A stretch of DNA of 60,753 nucleotides, from positions 173,811 through 234,563 of the forward strand of contig MU130543.1 of assembly GCA_015039465.1 (NCBI GenBank), written 5' to 3'. Both the position numbers and the translations under genes were made by a program. How positions within the stretch are numbered: the stretch's first letter is position 1; each line of letters opens with the position of its first letter. The notes beneath the pieces were generated by a model. It saw only the letters and a list, made by a program, of their open reading frames with translations. It did not search any database and had not been told where the DNA came from. The DNA is from Phlegmacium glaucopus. Its lineage: Eukaryota > Basidiomycota > Agaricomycetes > Agaricales > Cortinariaceae. This document shows positions 47,097 to 59,478 of the stretch, in pieces.

Positions 47097-49264
47097 ATGA
47101 CCGCAAAGCGCTTGCAAGACATTATGTCGCATATCGTTCCAGCCCTGTCTTCCTCTGAAAAACCCTTGCCCACTTTTGATGAGCTTCCAGCTTACAAAAA
47201 CTTTCCTGGATGCGCGTGGGACGTTTGGGGTCCTGACGATCAGCTTGGAACTGTCAATTTGTTGACGGAGGAAGTAGTAAAGAAAGCGGCAGAAGAGGAG
47301 ATCAAGTATGTTTATTTCTGATCTCGTTTGAATTCGAGGTTTTTGGAAAGCTGATATGACTACATTGTGTCCAACGAAGATTAGGAAAGGCCATTTCTTT
47401 AAACTGGTGAGAGATTTTCCTTGGTATTCGGAAGGTGGTGCCCCACATAATTTGCGTATTGGAAGCGATGCATCATGTTTTTAATTATAAGAGATTAACA
47501 CGGAGACGTCAATGACTGACCTCTTGTTTCATTTCCCTTATCGACAGGCCTATCAATTTTCCAGAGAAGGTTTGTGGATCTAAACGTTAATTCCTAGGTT
47601 ATTGACAACAGTATGAATTTCATTAGCCTGTGTTTAATCGAATGCAACCGGAAATCAAGATGCTAGTTTGGGCAGAGCGTGGAATGCCCAGAGACGATGA
47701 GATACATATCGTTAGTGCTTGTTTAATTTAATGATCAACCTTGAGCTTAAACCTTGTTTTTTTTAATATTCGATTTGTGCTCCATATTCGATGTCAATCA
47801 TTAACAATTTAATTATGACAGAACTCTCAGTCAGGTTCTCAATGGGATGGCATGCGACACTTTGGAGTCATTGAACATGATGTGTTCTATAACAAGTGAT
47901 TTTTTTGCTCTTCTTTTATTGATATTTGTCAAAACTGATCACACCATCCTTCAGCACAGAGGCCAAGTCACTCCCAAGCGGTTTAATTTCATTGCCTAAT
48001 CCCAATGACATTGATCCCATTTATGGAAAAATAGGCATCCAGAGTAAGTCGTTCTGCGTTCAATTATTTTTTTCCGGTCGGGATACACCTTTGATTGTTC
48101 GAGGCTACCTACATCCTCTCCGAGTATTCCGGCTTGACATTTATAATTTGTTACTTTCTATATTTAATTTTACTGAAATTTCCTTCTCTTTGATATAGAC
48201 TGGGCAAATCATGGCATATGTGGTCGCGGGGTTCTCCTCGATCTTGTCAGCTACTATACCCAGAATGGGGGTGCCTTGCCATATGATCCCTGGACCAGTC
48301 ATGCGATCTCCGTGGCCGATCTAGAGGCTGTAGCCAAGCACCAAAACGTGCAATTCCGCCGAGGAGACATCCTTTTACTGCGTGTAGGGTTCATCCAGAA
48401 ATATTACCAAGTTGCACAATTGGAGAGAGATGAACTTAGAGGAAGACCAGAGACATTGTAAGTTTCGCCCATCTCCGGACGGGGTGATTTGTTTCAAAAA
48501 TAACGGTTCAGATGAGCTGATGATGAATTGTTTACGTTTTTCAGCGCTGGCATAGAACAATGTGAAGATATGAAACGGTTTTTGTGGTGCGTATACTATT
48601 GAAATCCTTCGCGGTTAGATAGGAGGGACTAAATTTTATTATTAGGAACAACCATTTTGCAGCTATCGCTTCGGATCAACCTGCTTTGGAGGTGAGATCG
48701 TTTAGTATACATGGTTTTTTTGTTCGTGTGTACATTGATGGAAAAAAAATAGAGATGGCCGGCGCCTGGTATCCATTTGCATCAGGTGTGTTTCGGCGCT
48801 CTCGGGTACTGAGCGTCGTTAATATTGTATATAACTTTTCATTTGATCAATAGACCATTCTTGGGTATGTTTCCTTTTTTAAAAATGAACAAGGGCACTT
48901 GGTGTCGCTGTTATTATCACATTTACTGATCACCGCGATCGTCATTTTTAGGCTTTGGGGAATGCCGCTAGGTTTGTTTGTCCCATTATCGCCTCAAGGC
49001 TGTGTGGATGAAAAATTTGATTGATTTGGTTAGGAGAGTTTTTCGACCTTGAGAAATTATCTCAGACATGTGCTGAGACGGGTCGATACACGTTTTTCTT
49101 CTCATCTTGGCCATTAAACATGTAAGCGTATTTGTATGAGATTCTGGCTGATATGAGCTGACTTGCTATTTTGCATTAGTATCGGAGGGTGTGCGAGTCC
49201 GCCAAACGCTGCGGTAACGTTGACATTCATTTCCGATCAACTGGGTTCTGACACACCAGTATAG
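47097..49264 (+). CDS. Cyclase-family (kynurenine formamidase-like) metal hydrolase
   Basis: Fourteen exons in phase, 362 residues: 47097..47305, 47380..47406, 47548..47569, 47627..47710, 47822..47895, 47955..48043, 48199..48457, 48545..48586, 48646..48691, 48753..48785, 48854..48864, 48952..48971, 49034..49121 and 49180..49264. Motifs: WDVWGPDDQLGTVNLLTEEV, LNWPINFPEKPVFNR, the metal-site region SQWDGMRHFGVIEHDVFYN, NWANHGICGRGVLLDL, AIASDQPALERWP and GGCASPPNAA. These fit the PF04199 cyclase family in the fungal form, where QWDGxRHFG replaces GTHxDxPxH. Members hydrolyse amides or lactones; the substrate here is unknown. Five exons are 33 nt or shorter. ATG 47124 (MSHIVPAL) is an alternative start. 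The C terminus could end differently if GTAACG at 49213 is a donor. Confidence 0.88.
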
Positions 49265-49461
49265 GCATACTTCTAGACTGGGAAGGATGCCTCGAGTACA
49301 GTGGCAAGGGCATACCTGTCTGCGCTTCCGGGTGGTTACGTAGAGCACTTACTTGATGTACATTACATGAAGCACGTGATCAATTGCTTGTTGTTCATTC
49401 CAATGTCACCTGTTTGATCAATGTGCCCGCCTTGTTTCCAGATATCACAGTAGTCCGCATC

Positions 49462-51671
49462 ATGAGTAGGAGGGAGTCGCGTCCATCGATGGGCGCAGCG
49501 AGGCAGAATGATGCTCTATTTGAGTTCGAAAACTGTGGGTTTGTATCCTATTTCACTTTTACCGTGGGTTTGACGACGCTCTGTGGCATTTGTTCCAGTC
49601 AAGAAGAAATTCCTCCTCGCCAATAAACATATCACAAAGTGTGTAATGTTTTAATGTATAAAACAATATCAAGATTAACCAAACGTTCATGATAGACTTA
49701 ATTCGACACTTAGTGTCCGTATCGAGGAGCTCAATGCTCAAATATCCACGCTCTATGTTGAAAATCTCCGGTTGCGGGCATCCGAGATCGCGTTGACAGC
49801 CCAGCTTAAACGCGAGCGTGAAAAATCGCGAAAAGTCATGGCCGACGCAGAAGCTGCGGTCAGTTTACGGTTCAATTTTGAGTGTTGTCACCCCCTGACA
49901 GACCCCTTCTTAGTCGCAGAACCTCACGAAACACCTCACTTACCTCCGAGCATCTTATAACATTACCCATGTGGTTGATACTCCACCTACTCCACCTTCT
50001 CCACGAGCCCGTCGACCCATCCTGAATATCAACACAGGGCCTACTTCACCACCATTCAATCGCATCGCCCGACCACCGAACATACCCGGAATATATGAAG
50101 ATGAAGAACCAAGCCCGTCATCGTCAGAAGAGAATCCAAAACAACCGACACCACCCCGTAAAAAGTCGAAATCAAAACCAAGGCTCTCCGCGTCTAAACT
50201 ACCATTGCCAACCCGTGATTCTTCACCAATACCGTTTACATCTCAGCCACCTGTACCTGTACCTTACAATGTTGAACCTTCAGTTATCTCCGACTCATCA
50301 AAACGAAAGCCATCTCGGCGTCAGAGTGGACTTTTGACAGTCAACACGGAGGCGCTTTCTGTGCCCCGATCTGGGAGTCCCGCCTTTGGCTCTCCCAGTC
50401 GACTAGAAGCTGGACTAGCAGCAGAGGAAGAAGAATTTGCAGCTGCGATTGGCATGCGTGAGGTGGAGATACTTGAACCAGCTGTAGAAGAAGAAACAGT
50501 TGTCAAGAAAGAGAAACGGAAAGGCAAAGCGAAGGAACAGCGAGAATCAGAAAGCGAAAAAGATGGGACAGCTGAAACTGCGGTACGCTCTATAGAGAAG
50601 AAGAGACCGCGAGAAGATGGTTCTGAGAGTGCCAAATTCAAACAAAAGGACGTCTCTGTACCTCGGAGTGCTTTGCAGCCCATCGACAACAATGGTATGT
50701 TCATAAAGTTCTAGGTTATTGACCACGTATTAACCATTTTTTGTTAGTGCATGAACAAACCGAGCTTGACACGCAGCTTGGGGCTGCGTCAAATCGACAG
50801 TTCCTTCGTCCTCCTTCCCCATCAAGTTCATTGCCTCGTTCTAATGGCTCATCAAGTCCAGCTCCTGCAAATGCGTCTGAAACCGATGGAGCAACCAATG
50901 GTCGAGAACGAAGAACAAGGAAAAGCGTGAATTATGCTGAACCCAAACTCAACACGTACGTTAGATGTTCTCTATCTTTCTTGTTCGTTCACCTTACATT
51001 ATCGTAAATACAGGAAGATGCGAAAACCCGACGCAACAACTGGCTCCAGCGACCCGCCCAGACCAAAGAAAAGGTCTTCAGCTGCGGCTGTAATGTCAAA
51101 TACCACGTACAAACCTTCTGGTGGCATGGACATGGGGAATGAAGCAGATGCGGATACCGAAGCTCGTTCTTCTCTTGAAGTTGCTCCAGCCCCACCACCT
51201 TCACTTTCAGGGCTCGTTCCGCCCTCTGACACGTCTCTGCTGCTTCGCGGAGTAAATGGGGATTACATCAACCCCGAACACTTTGCACTTCCTCCTTCCC
51301 GTCCTGGATCTGCCGCGGCGATGTACTCACCTGGGCCCCCGACACGGACGAGTGGCTCCACGACTTCTGCGTCTTCAACCACTACCACGAGTACCACCGC
51401 AACAGCAGCAGCCTCTTCATCTTCATCTTCATTACTATCTCAGGTCACCAAACGAAAGAAATCAAGACCTCAGCTGTTAAGCGATTCAGAGAGTGAAGGT
51501 GCAGACGCTGATGCAGAGTACGTTGGTGGAAAAGGAAGCTCAGGATCTAGTTCTGGTTCGAGTAATTGGATAAATGTTGAAGGAAGGAGGAAAGCGTTAC
51601 CAAAAAGGAACGCAGCGGTGGTGGCTGTGACTGCCATCGAGGATATCCGACGACATAGTTTGGCGTATTGA
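49462..51671 (+). CDS. sgo1: Shugoshin, centromeric cohesin protector
   Basis: Six exons in phase: 49462..49534, 49599..49638, 49696..49858, 49914..50694, 50748..50955 and 51014..51671, giving 640 residues. The N terminus has FEFENFKKKFLLANKHITKL, then VRIEELNAQISTLYVENLRL, an antiparallel coiled coil ending near residue 110, which in this family binds PP2A-B56. The middle is long, Ser/Pro-rich and disordered, with basic KKEKRKGKAKEQ. The shugoshin C-terminal box is ERRTRKSVNYAEPKLN followed by KMRKPD (exon 5-6 junction). That basic box recognises phosphorylated histone H2A at centromeres. Both diagnostic elements are present, so the call is firm despite the poorly conserved middle. The gene starts only about 200 bp after the cyclase stop. 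Confidence 0.9.
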
Positions 51672-52273
51672 AGGAGCTCTTGCTTTCGGATTTTCTTCTT
51701 CGGATAGGATCTACTACCCACTATCAAGGCTTATACACGAGAAGACAATTAGACTGGCCTTTCAATGGGTCGATACGATATGAATGACGACGAATCAACG
51801 ATAATACCCCCCACTTTCAAGATCAGAGAGCAATACGAAGGAACTTTGACAAACCGTTCAACCCAAACGAATGCACAACTCTGTACGATTATGATCCATA
51901 TATCTCTTGTCCCTCTTCTTTTCTTTTAACTTGTCTTGCTGTCACATACATATTATTGCATTACTTACATGACTCTTTCTTTTTCTTTTTTCTAGCAAGG
52001 ATGAAAGCCAGTATTATCTTCTTAATATGGATGGAGTATCTTGATTGTATTGTATATGTAGTTGTTGGTAAAAAAACTGCTGATGATCCCCGCCTTCTCT
52101 GACGATCTTGACTGGGTACAAGGAATTACAGGAAAGATACTATAATGTGAAAAGAACTCAAAATCATCAGGCAACGGAAAGTTACGATATCGGCTTGTTG
52201 AGGCAGAGAGACAAGGATGACAATTATACAATTACATACTTTATACAAAGGAAACAGAAAAGACAGCACACCT
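51672..52273. other. Convergent 3' flanks of shugoshin and the Crinkler-like gene
   Basis: T-rich 3' UTR-like sequence without coding signal. Confidence 0.4.
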
Positions 52274-54421
52274 CTATAATGAAATTTCACTGTACCATAG
52301 AAGGGATGAATTCAAACACAATATATTCTGGATAATGGAGGAACGTACCACCACAAGAGGTATCTCCCAGCAGTAGACGGGACCACGATGGTCATTCCTT
52401 TCGCAGCTCATGTTCCATCCTTTTGGAAAATTCCATTGCAGCTGGGAGCGACCATTTGGAACAACAAGAATGTAATGTACTTCCACAAGTGGCTTTGCAG
52501 CAGTCTGCTTATCAGACATCTTCCTAGTCTTCTTTGGCAGTGAATTCTCCCTAAGCTGGTCCTTCAAGCTCGCAATAATGTTGCGAATCGTCGCATAGCC
52601 CTTTGCCGATCCTCCATGCAATCGTGATGTAGTCACCTGGAAAATCCACAAAATTGCAGATTTCTTGGAATAGTCAATGTCGATGGTGAAGGCGTCAAAC
52701 AACGGGAACATTGGGTCCACAGGTATATAGTACTTGTCATTTTTCCATTCAGAGCAGTTGGTGATGGACTCGAAACTGACGATCTCGCGCTCGACTTTTT
52801 GAAATTGTACATCATCACAAACAGGAGGCGAAGCATCCCGAAATATGGTGAAATGTGGTGGATCGGCGTCGTCAGAGGTCATTTTGATGAGAGGCCAGGT
52901 GCCCCCTGTAAACTGCGCGATAGAGCGATGAGCGAACGGCTCGTGGAGCTGTCCCGCCAATGTCTGTGTTGCCGGATAACGTTGGAGCGTCCGAATTAGA
53001 TGGCGAAGTGCAACGTCTTCTGCTACACCCGTGCGCTGTAACACGCTTCTGCCAACCCACTCCGACTTGAAGCGAATATCCCAATCAACCCTCACAAAAG
53101 GGCCTGAATAGACTGGGGAGAGAGCGAGGATCTTATGAGATGTACTGTGCATGGGACTTTGATCACGTGCGAGGGCGGATACGATAGCTAGCAATTCATC
53201 GTAATTCATGTTGAAGGCATTCTCATGGTCTCGGGTGGTCGTTTCGTAGTTGAAGACCGCGCTGAATACGTCACGGGCAGAGAATCCGAAACGGTCGATC
53301 GCTGCTTTGAGAATGTAGTCGAGAGCACCCTCGGCCGACGGTAATCCACCTTCCTCTTCCTCTTCCTCTTCACATGCCTCTTCACATTCCTTTTCATATT
53401 CCCTGAGAAGCGCACGAGCACCTGGGAACTCATCTAACTGTTCATCATCCTGGTCTGCAGAGGAGCTTGGATAAAGATTTTGAAGCACGCTCATCAGGGA
53501 ATGGTACCGCTCTTGATATGGCAACCTGAGTAGTGTACTTCAGACGTGGACAGACACCCGAGATTGGCAAGACTTACCCTTTCATGAGCTCATCATGGGT
53601 CCATAACGGCAAGGCAGTGAACAGAGGAGCTCGTTCCTTGTACCAGGTCTTGTATCGGGATGGATTCGGGGACGCTGTCTGCACTGGCAAACACGGCGGC
53701 CGGACCAAGATTCCCTTCGGCTCATTCTGCCCTTCGATATCAAATAACGACCATATAAAGATATTCGAAGATTGTGACTTGGCTTGAGGGAGTACTTCTC
53801 GTCGTATGTCACCAAGCACCGCCTGGTGGACTTCATTGTGATAGAATAGAAGCAGATCTTCACCATTGAGAGTGAATAGGACGACTTGTTTCAATTGCAG
53901 AAGCCGAATAAGAAGGTAATATTGGAAAAGGGTTTTGCCTTCAAATACTATTAATCTTTCGCAATATTGAAGGGCAGAAAGTCAGAACGCACCAATGCCA
54001 GGCTGGCCAGTAACAATGGCCCCATGCTTACCTTTTGAAATCATCGCTTGTGCCCAGATATGATCAAACACCGACACATAAGACTTACGTACGAGAACTG
54101 ATGGTAGGTCGCAGGTGATATTGGAGGGAAGGGGCTCAAGAGCCAGGGATGGGGAGATGCGCGACTCGGGATCAACCAGTGAGGCAAGGTCGGTAGCTCC
54201 ATGCCATTTAGTTCTGAAATCCTGCCAATATTGCATGGCCGATGTCCATCCAGTTCTATTGTCCCACTCCCACTTATCAGGATCTAGGAAGATAGGAGTT
54301 TGAACAATGACTTGCAGGCACAAGATTTAGCTTGCTCACCTGCATTTTCAGCAGCCAGTGCGACGTTTCCGGCATATTTTTTTATGATGTTCCGAGAGGG
54401 CTGATCAGAGGAGGTCTGCAT
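52274..54421 (-). CDS. Crinkler/RHS-like protein: P-loop NTPase plus C-terminal REase-fold-like domain
   Basis: Four exons on the minus strand in phase: 54421..54340, 54283..53993, 53938..53578 and 53525..52274, giving 661 residues. An N-terminal segment with WDNRTGWTSAMQYWQDFRTK precedes KSYVSVFDHIWAQAM and the Walker A GQPGIGKT, split by an intron exactly at GIG|KT. LLQLKQVVLFTLNGEDLLLF follows, and an acidic CEEEEEEEGG linker lies in exon 4. The C-terminal part has FDAFTIDIDYSKKSAILWIF then QVTTSRLHGG, matching the D...WxFQxT pattern of PD-(D/E)xK-like domains in eukaryotic Crinkler/RHS-type proteins. Published comparative analysis (Aravind and colleagues) links that class to transposon-derived effectors and genome-conflict systems. 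There is no secretion signal. Function here is inferred only from architecture. The C-terminal end (after VYCWEIPLVVV) is uncertain. Confidence 0.75.
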
Positions 54422-55176
54422 ATCGGGAGGAGGTGAGGAAGTGAGGAAGTCTGCGCATGTCTCAACTAATCAGTATGTATACCTTTGTTTGTAAGGGGCC
54501 ACATCTCCCACTGGCGAAGCTCAAGAATGCCGTGTCATAAAGCCCATAGTAGCAACATTCGAGCAGCTGGCACGCTTGCCAATAAATCTTGAAGATCGTG
54601 CGGTGCGTTGATTATCATCGACAAGTTGAACCAAGTCACTGGCTAGACTCGTGACCAGCCGGAGAGACGGCTTACAGTGGGGATTGGCATGGCCCGTAAC
54701 GAAAGTGTGATATTTGGCTCTGTTTGGTCCGCCTCCTTCCTCTCATTTTCATCGGTTCCTCCTCGTTCCAGTTGAATTCACCTTCTTCTATTGCGCCCCA
54801 ACCAATTTAAAGTATCTTGTCGTAGATATATGATACTACAAGTTGCTCCTCACCAGTTAAATGAACTTTTTTCGTTGATGCAACATTAAAATCCTACCAT
54901 TCACGCTTCCAGCTCAGTCTTCAAATCTCCACCCTCTCGTGAGGTGCATTAAAAACCAAGGAGATCTTCTCTCACCTCAAAATTTTAATTGGGCATATAA
55001 GACATACCTGGTATTGTATATCCGAGGTTAGAGAACATTTGAATTAGTTCCCATCTTTAAATCATTGTCTGATGTTCTGTGTTGACTGGAGAAGAAGCAC
55101 AGCACGGAAAAGTAGTTGTACATGGAAAAAAAGGTCAAAGGAAAGGGTCTGTTAGGTAGAAATATTGTTCAATGTG
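54422..55176. other. Intergenic
   Basis: Promoter side of the Crinkler-like gene and 3' flank of the transposase-like pseudogene. No supportable gene. Confidence 0.45.
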
Positions 55177-58100
55177 CTAGTAAGTGTCGTCGTCGTCATA
55201 TTCGTCATTTTCTTCGTCATTCTCCCTCATTTCTTCTTCCTCTAGAGGTGGATTATCACCTGAATTCTCCAAATCTTCTGAGTTTTGGTTCGGTTCTTGC
55301 AATTTTTCAACGAGTATACACAGTGCAGCAATTTTCCTGCACACTATTAGACACACACGGACGCAAAATATGCAAAACGTACTCCTCATTCCGGGTAATC
55401 GCAGCTAAAACTGCAGACAGCTTGAAAATTTTGTGTTTGATGTCCTTTTGAGGAACTTTGAGAAGGACTTCATCGTTTAGGAACTTCCTGTGAATGCTGA
55501 TCTGGTCATTGAGTTGAGGAACTGTCATTCGGTTGATCTGTGTGCGATCCACTACAAGACCGACGGTGGTCAGTCGGGCGATCTCTTCCCTCTTCTTCTT
55601 CTCGGCATCTTGCTGTTTCTTCCTCGTTGCCAACGCTCGTGCTTGCTGTGATTTCAGAAGGTGTTCTCGAAATTTAGCATTAGCCCCACTTGCGCCTTCA
55701 ATCCTAACCTGCCGCATTACATATCGCTGATCATCTTGTTCACAGAGTTTGTCAATAAACATCTCTGTGTTGTTTCGTTCAACGCGAGTCTTATTGGAGA
55801 ACCCAGATGCCGTCCCATTTGGGTGAAACCGTGCATGAACACGCCAAGACCCAAGAGCACCTTCGTTGGCATCGTTGGTGGCCGGAATAAACATTTGGGA
55901 GCGCTGTTCAGATGTCAGTTGGTCAATAGGCCCTCCTGGGACAAACTCCTGCGTGAATTGATACCAGCCATCCACACATCCCGAAAACATTGAAGAAATC
56001 ATGAGCTCGAGATCAGGCAGTTCTGAGGCTAGAATCTGAATAGACATAACCAGCATCCCATCCATCCATGGCTTTCCGTCCAGGGTAATCTTTGAAAAAT
56101 CACCGTTGGTAATTGATTCAAGTAGCAATTGAGGATTTGCCGCAATGTAATTGCAGAAATCGGGAAGTCGTCGATGTAGGGTGATAATACTCGGGTCAAG
56201 CAAGTTCACAACCGTTCCACCAGCACCGCGAACCTGATTGAGATAGGGCCAAGAGACTGCATTGCCGTAGAGTGCCATAGCAGCCATTTCAGCTAGAGTG
56301 GACGCATCCTCGAGCCCTTTAGCAACATTTTGCTCAAGGTGATTGAAGCTGGCTTGCTTCTTAGAATCTTGAGATACTTCGAGCAGGTCTGTTACATTCC
56401 GTTATACGTTACTCCGGTCCAGCTCCGTCGGAGCTGTTTCCGGTAGTCCGTGCTCCGTACAGTGCCTTCCCTTATATCCCAAACTACTCCTTCTATGTTC
56501 AACTCCGAGACTTCTCCGTGACATTCCGGTTCCTCCGACTATACTCCAAACCTGTTATCACTTCTTCGCCACTACCACTATTCTTTGTCATCATCTTTCC
56601 CATCATCAGTCAGCACACCAGCCATGGATTATTCACCCAAGAATGCAGGACCTTTCCCGGGAGCAGAACGCAGCACTTATATTTATATTCTATATTTCGG
56701 TTGCAATTCCTTTGATATTTAAAGTACTCGAACTTGTATGTTTTCCCTTAGTTCGAATATCAACTTAGTTCCCCTCCTCTTGTTTTCCCTCTAAGTCACT
56801 GAGGTCTTCCGACTTGTTACTTTCTTCTTCCGTTCCGAAATCAGGACACCTTAGGAGCTGGGTGGCACAGCACATACGCTGAGGCCAACGTCCTTTCCGG
56901 GTTACTGTTCCGGTTCCGTTCCGTCCGTTCCGGAGTAACTCCGACGTGACTTCTCTCCTTTGCTTTAAACTTAACAAGGTCATTATAAAGATCTAGGAAG
57001 GTCAGGAGCTCGGCAGCAGCGTAGGAATGTGATTGATATCATGTATTTGACGTATCTGGAAAATTTTTGTCCCTCGTTATGCCATGTATCTCCCTTTTGT
57101 GCTTTGTCATGAACATGCGATGGACATCTTGGTAGCCTTGTTCTTCGCTTTTGTGGTTGAACAGGGCGCCTGCAAGACTGGCCAGCTTTACTCCACCTTG
57201 GGAACTGGAGTCCACTGCACGTTGAACAGCTGCAGTATCAGCTTCCTCACCCAGTCGAATAACAGCATCATTTGCCTTGTTGGCGAGGAGAACAGGTGGG
57301 GGTCGTCCTTTCAATTCCCAGGTAGCCATCATTTTCTGGACGCCATATTTGAACGCATTCAGGTCTTTGTGTCCGCAGCAACCAGCAAAGAGCAAAGACA
57401 CAAGACTCTTCCGTTCGTCTCCTTGAAGCGCATCCAGGACGGTTTTTCCCAGCCTTCTCTCGAGCAGGTTCATGGCTGCAGAGTCATGATCAGCGCTGAA
57501 ATTTGGGAAAGGTGAGTTGCATCATATTTTGAAGGAAGGAAGGTGAACTTGTTACGGATTTTTAGTGCGTGCGGCATCAATATCCTCTTGTGGGATGGAA
57601 AACATGGCCCGTAGAATTTCATCAGCATCCATATCGTCCATAGCTTTTTCTCCCAAGTCTTCGCAAATGACCTCTTCTTTCCATTCAGCCGTTAAATTGA
57701 ATTTCTTCTTCCCATCTGCTGCGTGGTCTATGTTTTGGAATTCTTCCTTTTGGACCCAGTCTTTTGTATCCATTTTTGTTCCATTGCGTCCAGATAACGG
57801 GCATTCTGAATATGCGGTTGCAATCCGAGACGCAAGGTGCTTTGTCCCATCAAATTGTGTTTTTGCAGTGTGATTGAGTGCAGGTTCAACCTCGATGAAC
57901 TGAATACAGCTAGTCCAGGTAGACACATCTGAGTCATCGACTCCTGGTGCATAAGATGGGACAGCAAGTGTTGCGTGATGTGCTTCATAAGTAATTTTTT
58001 GGTGAGCTGTCCCATCACTACTTTCTCCGAATCCTAAGGCAATTTTTTTAGCCACAAACTGTGAACACACGAACCACAAGAACTAAACCTGATGATTGGG

Positions 58101-58992
58101 TGATTTCATGTCCAAGCTGCATTAAACCAAAGTACCCGCCTTCATCTCTGGCCTGCAGGACAGTACGTCCACTCATTTTGCCTTGAACCTCCATTCCAAA
58201 CGCTTTCGCACATGCCAATGTGGCATCGCCAACACGTTCAGATGAACATCCAGCTTTGAGAAGCTCCCGAGCAAGCCAACGAGCCTGTACAGTATAGACA
58301 CCTCCTTTCTTGGCTGACCAGGTCATTTTGGACTTCAAAGTGGTCCGAGATGCATGAAGCGATGCCTGAGCATGAGAGCATTGCATATCGAGACGGTGAG
58401 CCTTCTTCCGTAAATCATTATTTGTTGACTTTTCACGAGATAGTAAATTCTCAAGCTTCTGAGTCTTCATATGAAGAGACTGGATCTTTTTTTTAGCCAG
58501 AGCATGGGCTTCAAGAGCTGCCAAGTGATTTTGACGAGCTTCCATTATGCTGGCAGTGAGTCTCCGAATTTTTTCGTCATGTTTTACTTTCATCAGCCGC
58601 CGCTCGTTGGTAAGCCTCTGAGAACGTTTCCACACCTTTCGGAGTTCCAAGGTTTTTTTTTCCACTAAAATGTCAGACTCCTGAGAGCGTGAAAGAGCAG
58701 AGTCCTTGCAGTTTACAATTTTAAGGTTCAACTCAAGGATCAGATCATCCTTTCGCTGAATTTCGAGGCAAGAAGCTGCGATTTCACCTCTAGCAGCCTT
58801 GAGTTGCAATGACAAATCATCCACCAAGGTCTCTTGCTGCTGAATTACGTCCTTTATTTTTTTCTTGTCAGCCCGAGTACGAGTTTTCAATGACAGGCTT
58901 GTCAGAGCAGTGGGTAAACCAAGCTGAGTCTTTCTAGTTGCTGCCAGAGTTTTAATCTGCGCTTTCTGGGCCTCAGAGCGCCCCCTAGCCAT
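55177..58992 (-). pseudogene. Basidiomycete-expanded transposase-like gene, one in-frame TGA, 562-bp insertion
   Basis: Exons on the minus strand: 58992..58089, 58033..57556, 57495..56951, 56388..55383 and 55336..55177. Skipping 56389-56950, all phases agree over 1031 codons, with one internal stop. The first 230 residues are a coiled coil (KKIKDVIQQQETLVDDLSLQ). Then come YTVQARWLARELLKAGCSSE, SSDGTAHQKITYEAHH, FAGCCGHKDLNAFKYG, PPPVLLANKAND, GGVKLASLAGALFNHK, FPDTSNT-stop-YQSHSYAAAE, and NDANEGALGSWRVHARFHPN, with an acidic tail (NDEYDDDDTY). I recall this DTSNTRYQSH / ANEGxLGxxR protein as highly multiplied in agaricomycetes and transposon-like; I know of no proven activity. The TGA at 57041-57039 replaces the expected Arg, consistent with CGA to TGA. 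The intron at 58088-58034 is 55 nt. Confidence 0.7.
56389..56950 (-). mobile_element. 562-bp CpG-rich insertion with splice-compatible ends
   Basis: It interrupts the coding frame of the transposase-like gene. In the sense of that gene it starts GTCACGTCGGAGTTACTCCG and ends CGTATAACGGAATGTAACAG. The ends share an inverted GTTACTCCGG, with many CCGGAAC/TTCCGG words nearby, as in hAT-type MITEs. Removing exactly GT...AG restores the frame. I saw no clear target-site duplication. It could equally be a long ordinary intron invaded by an element. Confidence 0.55.
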
Positions 58993-59478
58993 TAAGAGCA
59001 GAGAAGCGTTGGTTGTGCAGCCAAACCAGTGTTGGAGAGACAAGATTCACTGGGGGGGAACAGAGGCTCTCACACATACGCGCGGATCACTGAGGAGTTG
59101 CACGGTAATCAGCGCCCTTATTCCACCGCTTGACAGGTCCTGACAGCTCTCGACACCTCCCTCAATTCCGTCTTCCAATCGTCTTTGAATATGTTCCTTC
59201 ATCATTCCTCCGTGGCAAATCTCATTTCTGAATGTTTTTAGCACAATATAAATGCAATTTTCTCGTCCTTTTTGACCCCACTCATGGAATCTGTATTTTT
59301 CTGGGGTTCTACAACGGCCAAAGTAATTTCTTGAATGTTTCCCTCATTTCTAGGGTTTTTAGATATTTTTCCGGTGAAGGTGAAGCCAATTACATGAAGG
59401 AATAAAAGGTGCAAATGTTGGAACCGTTTGTCTATCAGGGACAAACAAGGAACAAATATCACGCTTTCGTCACGGGCC

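Noticed and set aside
52799..54303. Plus-strand open frames opposite the Crinkler-like gene
   Set aside because: They are antisense shadows; the minus-strand exons have matching phases, splice signals and a Walker A motif.
57039..57041. Programmed stop-codon readthrough at the TGA
   Set aside because: A CpG deamination at a conserved Arg codon in a repeat-family gene is simpler; no readthrough context was evident.
58034..58088. A 25-nt intron joining the first two frames of the transposase-like gene
   Set aside because: A 55-nt intron with donor GTTTAG and acceptor CTTAG gives the same frame and a better match to the expected QSSGFGESSDGTAH sequence.
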